Source: JBBSOW01 sp038259365
GTDB lineage: Bacteria; Actinomycetota; Actinomycetes; Propionibacteriales; Propionibacteriaceae
DNA length: 64,000 nt
Assembly: GCA_038259365.1 (NCBI GenBank)
Contig: JBBSOW010000002.1
Coordinates: 32,523 to 96,522 of the forward strand
Direction: 5' to 3'
Numbering within the stretch: position 1 is the first letter of the stretch; every line of letters starts with the position of its first letter. Of this stretch, positions 7,874 through 16,500 are shown piece by piece. Under the pieces are notes generated by a model. It saw only the letters and a list, made by a program, of their open reading frames with translations. It was not told the origin of the DNA and made no database searches. The position numbers and the translations under genes are program-made.

Positions 7874-9211
7874 TCAGGCGGCATAGTCGACTACGGCAAG
7901 GCAGGGCGGCGTGCCGAACTCCACGACACCTCCTTGCGCTTCCGGGCCCGCCACATCGTATGCCTGGTGTGCTTCGGTGTAGCCGCGAGCGACCCGATAC
8001 CGGTAGCCGAACGGTGATCGCCATTCGAAGACTCCCGGCTCGGTCTGGATCATCTGCCAGCCGGTGTGTGTTTTGGCCCGATGTTCAAGCCGTCCAAAGG
8101 GGCCCAAATTGGACGGCCGGGTTTGCGGCGGGGGAGGCTGGCCCGGCGGAGGCTCCATCGGCTGGTCGCCGGTTCGGAAAGGCTCGGAGTGATCAAGATC
8201 AGCATGCACCGAACGCGTGGTCGAGAACGGGAACACCGAGAACGGATCCCGGATCCGCACCTGCTCGCGCATCCGATCCGCGATCTCGTAGCCATCCGCC
8301 CCCGCATCACCAACCAGATCGAGCACCGGCACCACCCGGACCCGATCATGGGCCAACAGCTGACGCACCTGCTCCACCAGCAACGGGCCCACCGCGTCCT
8401 CGCGGGCCACCCCGCCACCGGCCTCCACGGTTTCACGGCTGACATGCACGACCAGCGTAGATCGTTGCGAAGGCAAGGTGCCCCCTTCGGATGGGCGAGC
8501 CAGCTCACCCAACGCCTCCGACCTCAACTCCCGCAGCGGCTCGCCGCGACCCTCGAGAACCATCGAATTCGCGATCGCGTCGATTGCCCGACTCAAACAC
8601 ACCGCATCCGCGGTGCCCATCCGCGCCACCATCATCGACGACCCGTCGCCCTCATGCCGCACGTACACGTACCGCTCGGCCCTCCGAGCCTCGGCGCGGC
8701 GCCGCGCCAACGCCTGATCGGCCGACAGGATCAACCCCTCAGCCTTGCGGCGGATCCGACCCCACGCCAACCGACCCCACGAGGACTCCAACCGCAAATC
8801 CACCCACCGGGCCGCGTCCGCGCCCAAGCTCAGCAGCCGCACACATCGAGGCGACTTTACGAGCCTGCCAAGCCGCATCAACGGCCGATCGCCGCCCTCA
8901 CCACCCAGAGCCGCCCACGCCCGAGGATGGCGGTGCCGCAGATTCATCAGATCGTTGATCAGATGCCACGCCGACGCCTCTCCGACGCCCAGCATCGCCG
9001 ACAGCTCCGGGACCAGGAACTCCGCCACCTCCGGCGTGCCATCCGCGCCGGACGTCTTCAACCGCTCACCCCCGGCCAGCGTTATCGGCGCCACCCCACC
9101 CGAAGCGTCCACCAACTCCGCTACTACCTGCAACTGCTCGACCTGCGCGCGGCGCTCCGCCGACACAGCCGCCAGCAGCCGATCAGCAATGCCGCGAATG
9201 GTCCCTTCCAT
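7874..9211 (-). CDS. DUF222 protein with degenerate HNH domain
   Basis: About 445 aa from the ATG at 9211; a TTG start at 9223 is possible. The helical DUF222 region (about residues 1-290) includes LSAMLGVGEASAWHLINDLM and ADQALARRRAEARRAERYVY, as in the 13E12-repeat-like proteins of actinobacteria. The C-terminus holds an HNH-like segment, DLDHSEPF and GRLEHRAKTHTGW. The first His is present, but the usual Cys and first His of the CRxHHRxKTH motif are replaced (GRLEH). The domain may therefore no longer cut DNA. Members are multi-copy and often associated with mobile elements; a second one is cut by the right window edge. Intergenic 9224-9412 holds only a 29-codon minus-strand frame (9265-9354) with no recognised match. 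Confidence 0.8.
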   Translation of the reverse strand: MEGTIRGIADRLLAAVSAERRAQVEQLQVVAELVDASGGVAPITLAGGERLKTSGADGTPEVAEFLVPELSAMLGVGEASAWHLINDLMNLRHRHPRAWAALGGEGGDRPLMRLGRLVKSPRCVRLLSLGADAARWVDLRLESSWGRLAWGRIRRKAEGLILSADQALARRRAEARRAERYVYVRHEGDGSSMMVARMGTADAVCLSRAIDAIANSMVLEGRGEPLRELRSEALGELARPSEGGTLPSQRSTLVVHVSRETVEAGGGVAREDAVGPLLVEQVRQLLAHDRVRVVPVLDLVGDAGADGYEIADRMREQVRIRDPFSVFPFSTTRSVHADLDHSEPFRTGDQPMEPPPGQPPPPQTRPSNLGPFGRLEHRAKTHTGWQMIQTEPGVFEWRSPFGYRYRVARGYTEAHQAYDVAGPEAQGGVVEFGTPPCLAVVDYAA

Positions 9212-9412
9212 AATCCAACTCAATCAGGACGCTCTGACAATTTTTCCGCCCGTAAAACCGGAGTTCAGTTCCACGAGTCCTCGAGCTTGGCCACGAACCG
9301 AGGCAGGTGGGGGTCGAGCGTCGCGATATCGATGTCGCGGATGGCGGCAAACATCGAGCCAGCGGATCAGCGATTCCGGGTCGTCGGCGCTCATTGCCGT
9401 GCCACCTCCGCG

Positions 9413-9488
9413 TGGTACCCCCGACGGGACTCGAACCCGTACTGGAGCGGTTTTAAGCCGCCTGCCTCTGCCATTGGGCTACGGGGGC
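9413..9488 (-). tRNA. tRNA-Leu (anticodon UAA), class I-like shape, CCA encoded
   Basis: The minus strand folds as a complete cloverleaf: acceptor GCCCCCG with CGGGGGT, T-arm ACGGG/CCCGT around TTCGAGT, and anticodon stem GGCGG/CCGCT around loop CTTAAAA, giving anticodon UAA (codon UUA). The discriminator is A, as required for leucine, and CCA is encoded. The variable region is only about 5 nt, whereas bacterial tRNA-Leu normally has a long variable arm. The position beside ppx fits the tRNA-Leu at this locus in related genomes as I recall it. Anticodon is certain; the charging amino acid is inferred. Confidence 0.88.
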
Positions 9489-9533
9489 CACTACTGCTGC
9501 GATTGCCCGTCCGATCCTAGACCGCGCTTGGGG

Positions 9534-10466
9534 TTACTGGCCATCGAGCAGCTTGGCGGCGATGCCGTCGAGCATGTCGGCCTCGCTGACGATGAGCTCG
9601 GCCACGCCGAGTCGGCGGGCGATCTGCCCACAGATCAGCGCTCCGCCCGAGATGACGTCGGCGCGCTTGGGGTGCATCGAAGGAACCGCGCGCAGGTCGG
9701 CCACCGTGGAGGAGGCCACCCTCTCGCACAGGCCGATGACGTCGGCGATCGGGATGCGGCACCCGTGTACGGCTCGACGATCGTAGGCCTGCAAGCCCAG
9801 GTACATGGCGGCCAGCGTCGTTGCCGTGCCGGCCACGGCGATCCAGGTCTGCACGCCAGCGAGGTCAAGATGGGCTTCGAGCTGGCCGTCGACGAGTTTG
9901 CGGGCGTTGGCGAGTTGGGTGGCGGTGGGCGGGTCGGCGCTGAGAATTCTCTCTCGCAGCCGCACCGAGCCGAGGTCGAGCGAGACCGCCTGCTCGAGCC
10001 GGCCGCCGCGCCCGACGATCAGCTCGGTGGAGCCACCACCGATGTCGATCACCAGCACCGGTTCGGGTTGCGGTCCTACTCCGGCGACCGCGCCGTCGTA
10101 GCTGAGCCGTGCCTCCTCGTCGCCGGTGATGATCTCGGGGCGCACGCCGAGGCGCTGCTCGATCCCGGCGAAGAAGGCCTCCCGGTTGGCGGCGTCTCGC
10201 GCGGCCGACGTGGCGACGAAGCGGACAGCGGTGCTAGACACGCCGGCTTCCCTGATCGCCGACGCGTAGGACTCGGTGGCGGCGAAGGTGCGCTCGAGGG
10301 CCTCGGGGTGGAACTCTTTGGCGGCGTCGACCCCTTGGCCGAGGCGGACGATCTCGAGCCGACGGTCGACCTCGACCATGGCCGCCTCGGCCGGGCCGGG
10401 CGCCGACTCGGCGATGAGGAGGCGGATCGAGTTGGTGCCGCAGTCGATGGCGGCCACGCGAGTCAC
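9534..10466 (-). CDS. ppx: Exopolyphosphatase / pppGpp phosphatase family
   Basis: 310 aa from the GTG at 10466, which overlaps the DUF501 stop by 4 bp (GTGA). The acetate/sugar kinase-Hsp70 superfamily fold is shown by AAIDCGTNSIRLLIAE (phosphate-binding loop 1, residues 4-19), SLDLGSVRLRE and DIGGGSTELIVGRG (loop 2, about 135-148). This short single-module form corresponds to actinobacterial Ppx1/Ppx2 proteins (Rv1026 position), which hydrolyse polyphosphate or (p)ppGpp. The upstream in-frame methionine is not used because the family begins at VTRVAAIDCG. Last gene of the eno-ftsB-DUF501-ppx unit. Confidence 0.92.
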   Translation of the reverse strand: MTRVAAIDCGTNSIRLLIAESAPGPAEAAMVEVDRRLEIVRLGQGVDAAKEFHPEALERTFAATESYASAIREAGVSSTAVRFVATSAARDAANREAFFAGIEQRLGVRPEIITGDEEARLSYDGAVAGVGPQPEPVLVIDIGGGSTELIVGRGGRLEQAVSLDLGSVRLRERILSADPPTATQLANARKLVDGQLEAHLDLAGVQTWIAVAGTATTLAAMYLGLQAYDRRAVHGCRIPIADVIGLCERVASSTVADLRAVPSMHPKRADVISGGALICGQIARRLGVAELIVSEADMLDGIAAKLLDGQ

Positions 10467-11008
10467 GCGTCGAAATCCGGCGTCGGCGAAGGGCTGAACC
10501 CGGGCAGGCACGGGCGCCGCCAGAACTCCCCCAGCGCGGTCACGGCCTCGTCACCCAGCGGGTTGACGCCGGGCCCGGCCGACAGGGAGTGCGCCACGAG
10601 GGCGTGCAGGCATTTCACCCGGTCCGGCATCCCGCCGGCGCTGACTCCCTCGATCTCGGGCACCTCGCCCAGGCGTCGGCGCTCTTGCAGGTAGTTCTGG
10701 TGCGCGGCCGCATAGCCGGCCGCCAGCCCAGAATCGGTCTGCAACCGAGAACTCATCCGTGCCATCATCCCCGAGGCCTCCAGCGTCGAACAACCGGCGG
10801 TTGCCCGCGGGCAGGTCAGATAGTAGGTGGTGGGGAACGGCGTCCCGTCGGGCAACCGGGGCTCGGTGGCCAACACCCCGGGCTTGCCGCAGGGGCAGCG
10901 CCACGCCACCTCGACGACGCCGCGGGAGGGGCGCTGGAGTTGGGCCTCCACCGCCGCCGCATCGGCCTGGGAGAACTCGGCGCCCCGAGGTGGTTCGGTC
11001 TCCCTCAC
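10463..11008 (-). CDS. DUF501 protein
   Basis: 181 aa from a GTG at 11008 that overlaps the ftsB-like stop by 4 bp. Conserved DUF501 features are visible: EVAWRCPCGKPGVLATEPRL (two Cys near residue 40), FPTTYYLTCPRATAGCSTLE (two more Cys) and GMPDRVKCLHALVAHSLSAG (Cys-Leu-His). The paired cysteines suggest metal binding. This family always sits between ftsB/divIC and ppx in actinobacteria, and its biochemical role is unknown. Confidence 0.92.
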   Translation of the reverse strand: MRETEPPRGAEFSQADAAAVEAQLQRPSRGVVEVAWRCPCGKPGVLATEPRLPDGTPFPTTYYLTCPRATAGCSTLEASGMMARMSSRLQTDSGLAAGYAAAHQNYLQERRRLGEVPEIEGVSAGGMPDRVKCLHALVAHSLSAGPGVNPLGDEAVTALGEFWRRPCLPGFSPSPTPDFDA

Positions 11009-11643
11009 CGAGGGCTCTTCGACGCTTTCGGGGCCGGGGCCTCGTCGGCGGGCTTCTCCGCGGGGTGATCGGCGGCCTGCACCGCTCCCCACATCCGGAC
11101 CCACCAGGCGTCGGCGTCGGGGAGCTCTCGATCATCGCGCTGGTTGCCGATGCTGGCGCTTGCGTCGATCGGCTGGCCGTCCTCGCCGACCACGACGTAT
11201 CCCGTCTCCCCAGGGATCACCCAAGCCAGTCGTTCGCGCGCCTGAATGCGAACGTAGGCCGGATCCTTCCACCGATCGAGCTGATCGTTGAGGGACTCGA
11301 TGGCGGCGGTCCGCTCGTCGATCTGAACCCGCGCCTCGGCCAGGTCTCGCTGCTGGTTCATGTAGACACGCAACGAGGAGGCGTAGCTGACCCCCAGGAT
11401 GATAAGCACCACGAAGAGGGCGACGGCGCGACGCGTGATCGGCATGGCCCGCACCCGGACGGTAGAACTGCTCCCCTGCTTTCGTCGAACCTCGGTGCTC
11501 TCGGGGTTGACGGGTCCCCCGGCGCGCTGCCCCGTCTTGGGACTGCTCGTGCGGGTACCCGTCCGGGCGGCTGTCCGAGACCGTGGCGAACCACGACCCG
11601 GACCCGCACCCGAACGGGTCGAGCGACGGGAATCACCCGCCAT
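11005..11643 (-). CDS. FtsB/DivIC-like septum formation initiator
   Basis: 212 aa. A long basic, disordered cytoplasmic N-terminus (about residues 1-65) precedes one transmembrane helix, AVALFVVLIILGVSYASSLRV (about 73-92). An extracytoplasmic coiled coil, RDLAEARVQIDERTAAIESL, follows, then the family motif DPAYVRIQARERLAWVIPGE. A proline/acidic tail ends the protein. By family it acts in the divisome with FtsL and FtsQ. The ATG at 11643 overlaps the eno stop by one base (TGATG), so the two are translationally coupled. Confidence 0.92.
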   Translation of the reverse strand: MAGDSRRSTRSGAGPGRGSPRSRTAARTGTRTSSPKTGQRAGGPVNPESTEVRRKQGSSSTVRVRAMPITRRAVALFVVLIILGVSYASSLRVYMNQQRDLAEARVQIDERTAAIESLNDQLDRWKDPAYVRIQARERLAWVIPGETGYVVVGEDGQPIDASASIGNQRDDRELPDADAWWVRMWGAVQAADHPAEKPADEAPAPKASKSPR

Positions 11644-12926
11644 CAGCGGCTCGCGAAGCGCGGGAAGGCCGCCGCGCCCGCGTAGCGGGCCGCGTCGTCG
11701 AGGTCTTCCTCGATGCGCAGCAACTGGTTGTACTTGGCGACGCGCTCGGAGCGAGCGGGCGCGCCGGTCTTGATCTGGCCGCAGTTGGTGGCCACGGCGA
11801 GGTCGGCGATGGTGGTGTCTTCGGTCTCGCCCGAGCGGTGGCTTATCATGCAGCGGAAGCCGCTGCGGTGGGCCAGATCGACCGCGTCGAGGGTCTCACT
11901 GAGCGTGCCGATCTGGTTTACCTTGACGAGCAACGAGTTGGCCGACGCGCTATCGATGCCGCGTTGAAGCCGGGTGGGGTTGGTGACGAAGAGATCGTCG
12001 CCAACGATCTGGATCCGGGTTCCGAGGCGTTCGTTCATCGCCTGCCAACCGTCCCAGTCTTCCTCGTTCAGCGGATCCTCGATCGAGACCAACGGGTAGG
12101 AATCCACCAGTTCGGCGTAGTAGTCGATCATTTCGCCGGCGGTCTTGGTGCCCCCCTCGAACGCGTAGCTGCCGTTGTCGAAGAATTCCGAGGCGGCCAC
12201 ATCGAGCGCCAGGCCGATGTCGGTGCCGGGGGTGAACCCGGCGGCCTCGATGGCCACGAGGATCAGATCCAGCGCCGCGCGGTTGCTCTCCAGGTTGGGC
12301 GCGAAACCACCCTCGTCGCCGAGCCCGGTGGCCAGCCCCTTGTCCTGGAGGACCCTCTTCAGGGCGTGGTAGACCGCCGCGCCTTGCTCGAGCGCCTCGC
12401 GGAAGGAGCCGGCCCCGATCGGGGCGATCATGAACTCCTGGATGTCGACGTTGGAGTCGGCGTGCGAGCCGCCGTTGAGGATGTTCATCATCGGCACCGG
12501 CAGCAGGTGTGCGTTGGGGCCGCCGAGGTAGCGGTACAGGGGCAACTCGGCCGAGTCCGCCGCCGCGCGCGCCACGGCCAGGGAGACGCCCAGGATGGCG
12601 TTCGCGCCCAGGTTGCCCTTGTTGTCGGTGCCGTCGAGATCGAGCATGGCCTGATCCAACAGCCGCTGCTCGCTGGCCTCGAGGCCGAGCAGTTCGGGGC
12701 CGAGCTGCTCGATGACGTTCTCGACGGCCTTCAACACGCCCTTGCCGCCGTAGCGGGCCTTGTCGCCGTCGCGCAGTTCGACGGCCTCGAAGGCGCCCGT
12801 CGAGGCGCCGGAGGGAACGGCCGCGCGGCCCTCGGCCCCGTCGTCGAGGATGACCTGCACCTCGACGGTGGGGTTACCGCGTGAATCGAGAATCTCGCGG
12901 GCGTCGATGAAATCGATGGTTGCCAC
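11643..12926 (-). CDS. eno: Enolase
   Basis: 427 aa, full length. It catalyses 2-phosphoglycerate to phosphoenolpyruvate in glycolysis. Visible motifs are AREILDSRGNPTVEVQV at the N-terminus, VPSGASTGAFEAVELRDGD (catalytic loop), GLGDEGGFAPNL (catalytic Glu), SIEDPLNEEDWDGW (metal ligands), LVKVNQIGTLSETLDAV (catalytic Lys) and SHRSGETEDTTIADLAV. The start is GTG with an AAAGG site about 9 nt upstream. First gene of the coupled unit with ftsB-like, DUF501 and ppx. Confidence 0.98.
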   Translation of the reverse strand: MATIDFIDAREILDSRGNPTVEVQVILDDGAEGRAAVPSGASTGAFEAVELRDGDKARYGGKGVLKAVENVIEQLGPELLGLEASEQRLLDQAMLDLDGTDNKGNLGANAILGVSLAVARAAADSAELPLYRYLGGPNAHLLPVPMMNILNGGSHADSNVDIQEFMIAPIGAGSFREALEQGAAVYHALKRVLQDKGLATGLGDEGGFAPNLESNRAALDLILVAIEAAGFTPGTDIGLALDVAASEFFDNGSYAFEGGTKTAGEMIDYYAELVDSYPLVSIEDPLNEEDWDGWQAMNERLGTRIQIVGDDLFVTNPTRLQRGIDSASANSLLVKVNQIGTLSETLDAVDLAHRSGFRCMISHRSGETEDTTIADLAVATNCGQIKTGAPARSERVAKYNQLLRIEEDLDDAARYAGAAAFPRFASR

Positions 12927-12983
12927 TAGGATTTGCCTTTCAGCTCAGGAGCACAGGTTACGTAATGGGATCTTGCACCAAGC

Positions 12984-13715
12984 CTAGACCCGGCGGGTCG
13001 TGATCCTCGGCAGCCCAGCCGGTGTGGACGCCGGCGTTTGTTGGCTTCTCTGCTCTCTGGCGGTGACCTGATTCTCCAGTTCGCGCAGTTGCGCCCGCAG
13101 CGCCTGCTCGGCGTCCAACCCGTCCCGCTGGGCGCCGGCGGCGAGCGCTAGGAGGGCCTGCCCCAGTTCGGCCTCGGACCCGAACGTCGCCCGCTTGTCA
13201 ATCCCGGGGATGCCGCTTTCGTGATTGCCGGTTTCGGGGCCGCCGCCGTCGTGCCAGACGCCGTGGCTGGCGGCCCGGGACAGCACCTTTTGGGCCCGCA
13301 CCAGCGCCGAGAGCCGCCGCGGGACGCCGTCCAGCGCTGAGCGGCGGGACTTTTCGGCGCGTTTGCGCTGCTCCCAGGAGACGTGAAGGTCCTCGGGCAA
13401 GGCATCGTCTGAGAACACGTAGGGATGACGTCGGATCAGCTTGTCGGCCACCTCAGCGGCGACGTCGTCGAGGTTGAAGCGCTGCTCCTGCTCAGCGATG
13501 GCGGCGTGAAAGACCACCTGCAACAGCAGATCGCCCAGCTCCTCGCGCAGGTCCGCATCGGAGCCGTTCTCGATGGCCTCGACCACCTCGCACGTTTCCT
13601 CCACCAGGTAGCTCACCAAAGAGTGGTGGCTCTGCTCGCGATCCCACGGGCACTCGCGACGCAGCCGGTGCATGACGGCGACGAGGCGGCCCAGCCCGGG
13701 ATTGCCGTTCGCCAT
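12984..13715 (-). CDS. mazG: MazG nucleotide pyrophosphohydrolase
   Basis: 243 aa. MHRLRRECPWDREQSHHSLV (about residues 13-32) is the MazG signature, and LVEETCEVVEAIENGSDADLREELGDLL carries the Mg2+-binding Glu/Glu/Asp cluster. A second acidic stretch, ADKLIRRHPYVFSDD, completes the first domain. The C-terminal half is short and divergent compared with the two-domain E. coli enzyme. It removes pyrophosphate from non-canonical or excess NTPs. It starts 15 bp after the SurA-N lipoprotein gene, so the two are co-transcribed. Confidence 0.93.
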   Translation of the reverse strand: MANGNPGLGRLVAVMHRLRRECPWDREQSHHSLVSYLVEETCEVVEAIENGSDADLREELGDLLLQVVFHAAIAEQEQRFNLDDVAAEVADKLIRRHPYVFSDDALPEDLHVSWEQRKRAEKSRRSALDGVPRRLSALVRAQKVLSRAASHGVWHDGGGPETGNHESGIPGIDKRATFGSEAELGQALLALAAGAQRDGLDAEQALRAQLRELENQVTAREQRSQQTPASTPAGLPRITTRRV

Positions 13716-13730
13716 TACGCGAGTCCTCGC

Positions 13731-14264
13731 TCAGGGAGCCGGCGGGGTCTCGGGGGCGACGGGATCGGACAGCGACCCGGTCTCGCCGGTCATCTGTCCC
13801 TGCTCGAAGTTGCCGTAGCGCGGGTTCAACCGCACGTTGATTTCCTTGGCCTGCTCGGTGAACGTCTCCGCGCCGATCTGCTGGGCCACGATCTGGGCGT
13901 CGGCGAGATCGTAGGCCAGCCGCTTGGCGTCGGGGACCCGAAGCAGTTGGGCACCGGTCTCGTCGGTAGCCAGCGAGGCGTCGCGCTGACCGTCGGTGAT
14001 CGTGATGTTGTTCTGGGCGGCGATCTGCTCGGCCTGCAGGCCGGTGATCATCGCGCCGACGACGTTGCGGGCGTTGATACGCGAGGGGTCTAGCTCGAAG
14101 GCCTCGGCGAGTCCCTCGACGTTGCGGTCGACGTCGGATTGAGTAATCGACGTGCCACCCACGATCGCGGCGTCGGAGGGATTGTTGCCCGAGCAACCGG
14201 CCGTCGCGGCCGCCATCGCCAGGACCAGCCCCGCACAGGCCAGCCGAACACGCTTATCCACCAT
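13731..14264 (-). CDS. SurA N-terminal-domain lipoprotein
   Basis: 177 aa. The signal peptide ends in a lipobox, ATAGC (Cys at about 24). Residues 35-150 match the SurA N-terminal chaperone domain (IVGGTSITQSDVDRNVEGLA then NVVGAMITGLQAEQIAAQN); no peptidyl-prolyl isomerase domain follows. It is probably an extracytoplasmic folding helper anchored to the membrane. In related actinobacteria this gene usually sits between mfd and mazG; here the sugar island separates it from mfd. Confidence 0.85.
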   Translation of the reverse strand: MVDKRVRLACAGLVLAMAAATAGCSGNNPSDAAIVGGTSITQSDVDRNVEGLAEAFELDPSRINARNVVGAMITGLQAEQIAAQNNITITDGQRDASLATDETGAQLLRVPDAKRLAYDLADAQIVAQQIGAETFTEQAKEINVRLNPRYGNFEQGQMTGETGSLSDPVAPETPPAP

Positions 14265-14360
14265 CTCTACCTCACAACGCTCGCTTGCCGGTTACCGTAG
14301 CCGAGACTACCGCCCACGAGTGTAGCCGCAGGCCCAGTCAACTCGTCGGGGTCTGCCTAC

Positions 14361-15626
14361 TCAGCGAGCGGCGGCCGCCTTCTCGCGTTCCTGCGAACGC
14401 TCCAGGGCTCGACGTCGGTCCGCCTCGGATTCCTCCGCGATCTGTTGGGCGCGTTCCTCGTTCCTAGTGAGGCAGTCTCCCGATTCGGGTTCGAAGACGT
14501 GCACCTGGGCAGGATCGAAGACGAGATTGGCGGTGTCGCCCTCCCTGATCCGGGAGCGGGCGTCCAGGCTGACCAGAATCTGGGTGCGCATCCCCTCACC
14601 GTCCATGTCTCGATCCAACTCGTCCAGCTTGTCTTGGACGCCGGCGTCCGCTTCGAACGGGATGTAGGCGTACTGCTCGTTGCCCAGCCATTCGGTGACA
14701 TCGACTATCGCCTCGAAGGACACCGCGTCGTTGGCGATGTCGTCGTCCAGCGAGGCATCCTTTAGAGATTCCGGCCGGATGCCGACGATGACCAGTTCCT
14801 TGCCCTTGACGTCTTCGCGCACCGATTCCGGCACCGGGATCGTGCAGACCGGCGTCACGAGGTTGTCGCCCTCGACCTTGGCGGGCAGGAAGTTCATGGG
14901 TGGCGATCCGATGAAACCGGCCACGAACAGGTTCACCGGCTCCTCGTAGAGCTCGCGCGGGCTCGCGCACTGCTGGATCACGCCCCGCTTGAGCACCGTG
15001 ACCCGGTCGCCCAACGTCATCGCCTCGGTCTGGTCGTGGGTGACGTACAGCGTGGTGATTCCCAGACGCCGCTGCAGCCGCGCGATCTCGGTGCGCATCT
15101 GTCCGCGCAGCTTGGCGTCGAGGTTGGATAGCGGCTCGTCGAACAGGAAGGCGTCGGCCTGGCGGACGATGGCGCGACCCATGGCGACCCGTTGCCGTTG
15201 CCCACCCGAGAGATTGGCGGGCTTGCGTTGCAGATGCTCGTCGAGTTCGAGGAGGGCCGAAGCCTCCCGAACCCGGCGGTCGATCTCGTCGTCGTCGACC
15301 TCGTCGCTCATCTTGGACAGCCTTAGCGGGAAGGCGATGTTCTCGTACACCGTGAGGTGGGGGTAGAGAGCGTAGTTCTGGAAGACCATGGATAGGTTGC
15401 GGTCTTTCGGCGCCAGGTCGTTGACCTGCCGATCGTCGATGTGGAGGTCACCATCGGTGATGTCTTCCAGACCCACGACCATCCGTAACAGCGTCGACTT
15501 TCCGCAGCCCGACGGTCCGACGAGGATCATGAACTCCCCGTCGGCGATATCGAGGGAAATGTCATTCACGGCGGCGAACCCGTCGCCGTATTTCTTGACG
15601 AGGTGGTCCATCACGATACGCGACAT
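14361..15626 (-). CDS. UgpC/MsmK-type sugar ABC transporter ATPase
   Basis: 421 aa. Walker A GPSGCGKSTLLRMVVGLE (about residues 38-55), Q-loop MVFQNYALYPHLTVYEN, signature LSGGQRQRVAMGRAI, Walker B DAFLFDEPLSNLDAKLRGQM and switch His in YVTHDQTEAMTLGDR are all intact. Residues from about 240 form the OB-fold regulatory domain typical of MalK/UgpC. The last 45 residues are a charged helix (AQQIAEESEADRRRALERSQ) longer than usual. It energises import by the two permeases encoded just upstream; such ATPases often serve several importers. Confidence 0.93.
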   Translation of the reverse strand: MSRIVMDHLVKKYGDGFAAVNDISLDIADGEFMILVGPSGCGKSTLLRMVVGLEDITDGDLHIDDRQVNDLAPKDRNLSMVFQNYALYPHLTVYENIAFPLRLSKMSDEVDDDEIDRRVREASALLELDEHLQRKPANLSGGQRQRVAMGRAIVRQADAFLFDEPLSNLDAKLRGQMRTEIARLQRRLGITTLYVTHDQTEAMTLGDRVTVLKRGVIQQCASPRELYEEPVNLFVAGFIGSPPMNFLPAKVEGDNLVTPVCTIPVPESVREDVKGKELVIVGIRPESLKDASLDDDIANDAVSFEAIVDVTEWLGNEQYAYIPFEADAGVQDKLDELDRDMDGEGMRTQILVSLDARSRIREGDTANLVFDPAQVHVFEPESGDCLTRNEERAQQIAEESEADRRRALERSQEREKAAAAR

Positions 15627-15654
15627 CTGGTTTCGCTCCTTTGAGTTCGGGCGT

Positions 15655-16497
15655 TCAGCCCTTGACGGCGCCTGAGGTGAGGCCGGTGACGATGCGTCGT
15701 TGGAAGATCAACACGAGCGCGACGACGGGGATGGTGACGATCATGGCTGCCGCCATGATCGCCCCCGTCGGCTCGGTGAACTGGCTGGCGCCGGTGAAGA
15801 AGGCGAGGGCTGCCGGGACGGTACGCGCCTTGTCGCTGGTCAAAGTGATGGCGAACACGAAGTCGTTCCAGGCGATGAAAAAGGCGATGATCGCGGTCGT
15901 GAAGACCCCAGGGGCCGCCAACGGGATGATGACCTTGCGAAATGCCTCCCAGCTGGTGGCGCCGTCCACCTGGGCCGCCTGCTCGAGTTCCCACGGGATC
16001 TGCTGGAAGAAGGCCGACAGGGTCCAAATGGATAGCGGGAGCGTGAGCGAGAGGTAGGGGATGATCAGGCCGGGGATGGTGTCGAACAGCCCAATGCTGC
16101 TCCAGACGTTGTACAACGGGGTGGCCAGCGAGATGACCGGGAAGATCGAGACCAGCAGCGCGGTGACCAACACGAACTTCTTGCCGGGAAAGTCGAGCCG
16201 GGCGATGGCGTAGGAACAAAACGTCGCCAGCACCACGCTGATGAATGTGGCTAGGCCACATACGATGAAGGAGTTACGCAGCGCAGGTAAGAAGAGGTCC
16301 GAGGCACCCCCGGTGAAGATCAGCTGGTAGTTGTCCCAACTGACTCCTTGCGGGATGAACTTACCGTCGTTGAGGTTGGCGTCGCTCTTCACCGAGAGGG
16401 AGAACATCCAAAACAGCGGAATCAGGGTCCAAAGCATGATGGGGATGGCGACCAGCCCCAATCCCACCTTGGCCCGGGTGGAAAGGTTCGAGTCCAC
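15655..16497 (-). CDS. Carbohydrate ABC transporter permease (MalG type)
   Basis: 280 aa with six hydrophobic helices. The EAA loop, WELEQAAQVDGATSWEAFRKVIIPLAAPG (about residues 175-205), contacts the ATPase. The sequence begins with a helix near residues 12-32, and the binding-protein-dependent-transport domain spans about 75-270. It is one half of the membrane channel with the gene at 16501, separated by 3 bp, and belongs to the CUT1 class of sugar importers. Substrate not predictable. Confidence 0.92.
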   Translation of the reverse strand: MDSNLSTRAKVGLGLVAIPIMLWTLIPLFWMFSLSVKSDANLNDGKFIPQGVSWDNYQLIFTGGASDLFLPALRNSFIVCGLATFISVVLATFCSYAIARLDFPGKKFVLVTALLVSIFPVISLATPLYNVWSSIGLFDTIPGLIIPYLSLTLPLSIWTLSAFFQQIPWELEQAAQVDGATSWEAFRKVIIPLAAPGVFTTAIIAFFIAWNDFVFAITLTSDKARTVPAALAFFTGASQFTEPTGAIMAAAMIVTIPVVALVLIFQRRIVTGLTSGAVKG

Positions 16498-16500
16498 GGC

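Noticed and set aside
9265..9354. 29-codon minus-strand frame ending FVAKLEDSWN before the UAA-anticodon tRNA
   Set aside because: It looks protein-like but is too short to identify; mentioned only as possible gene debris.
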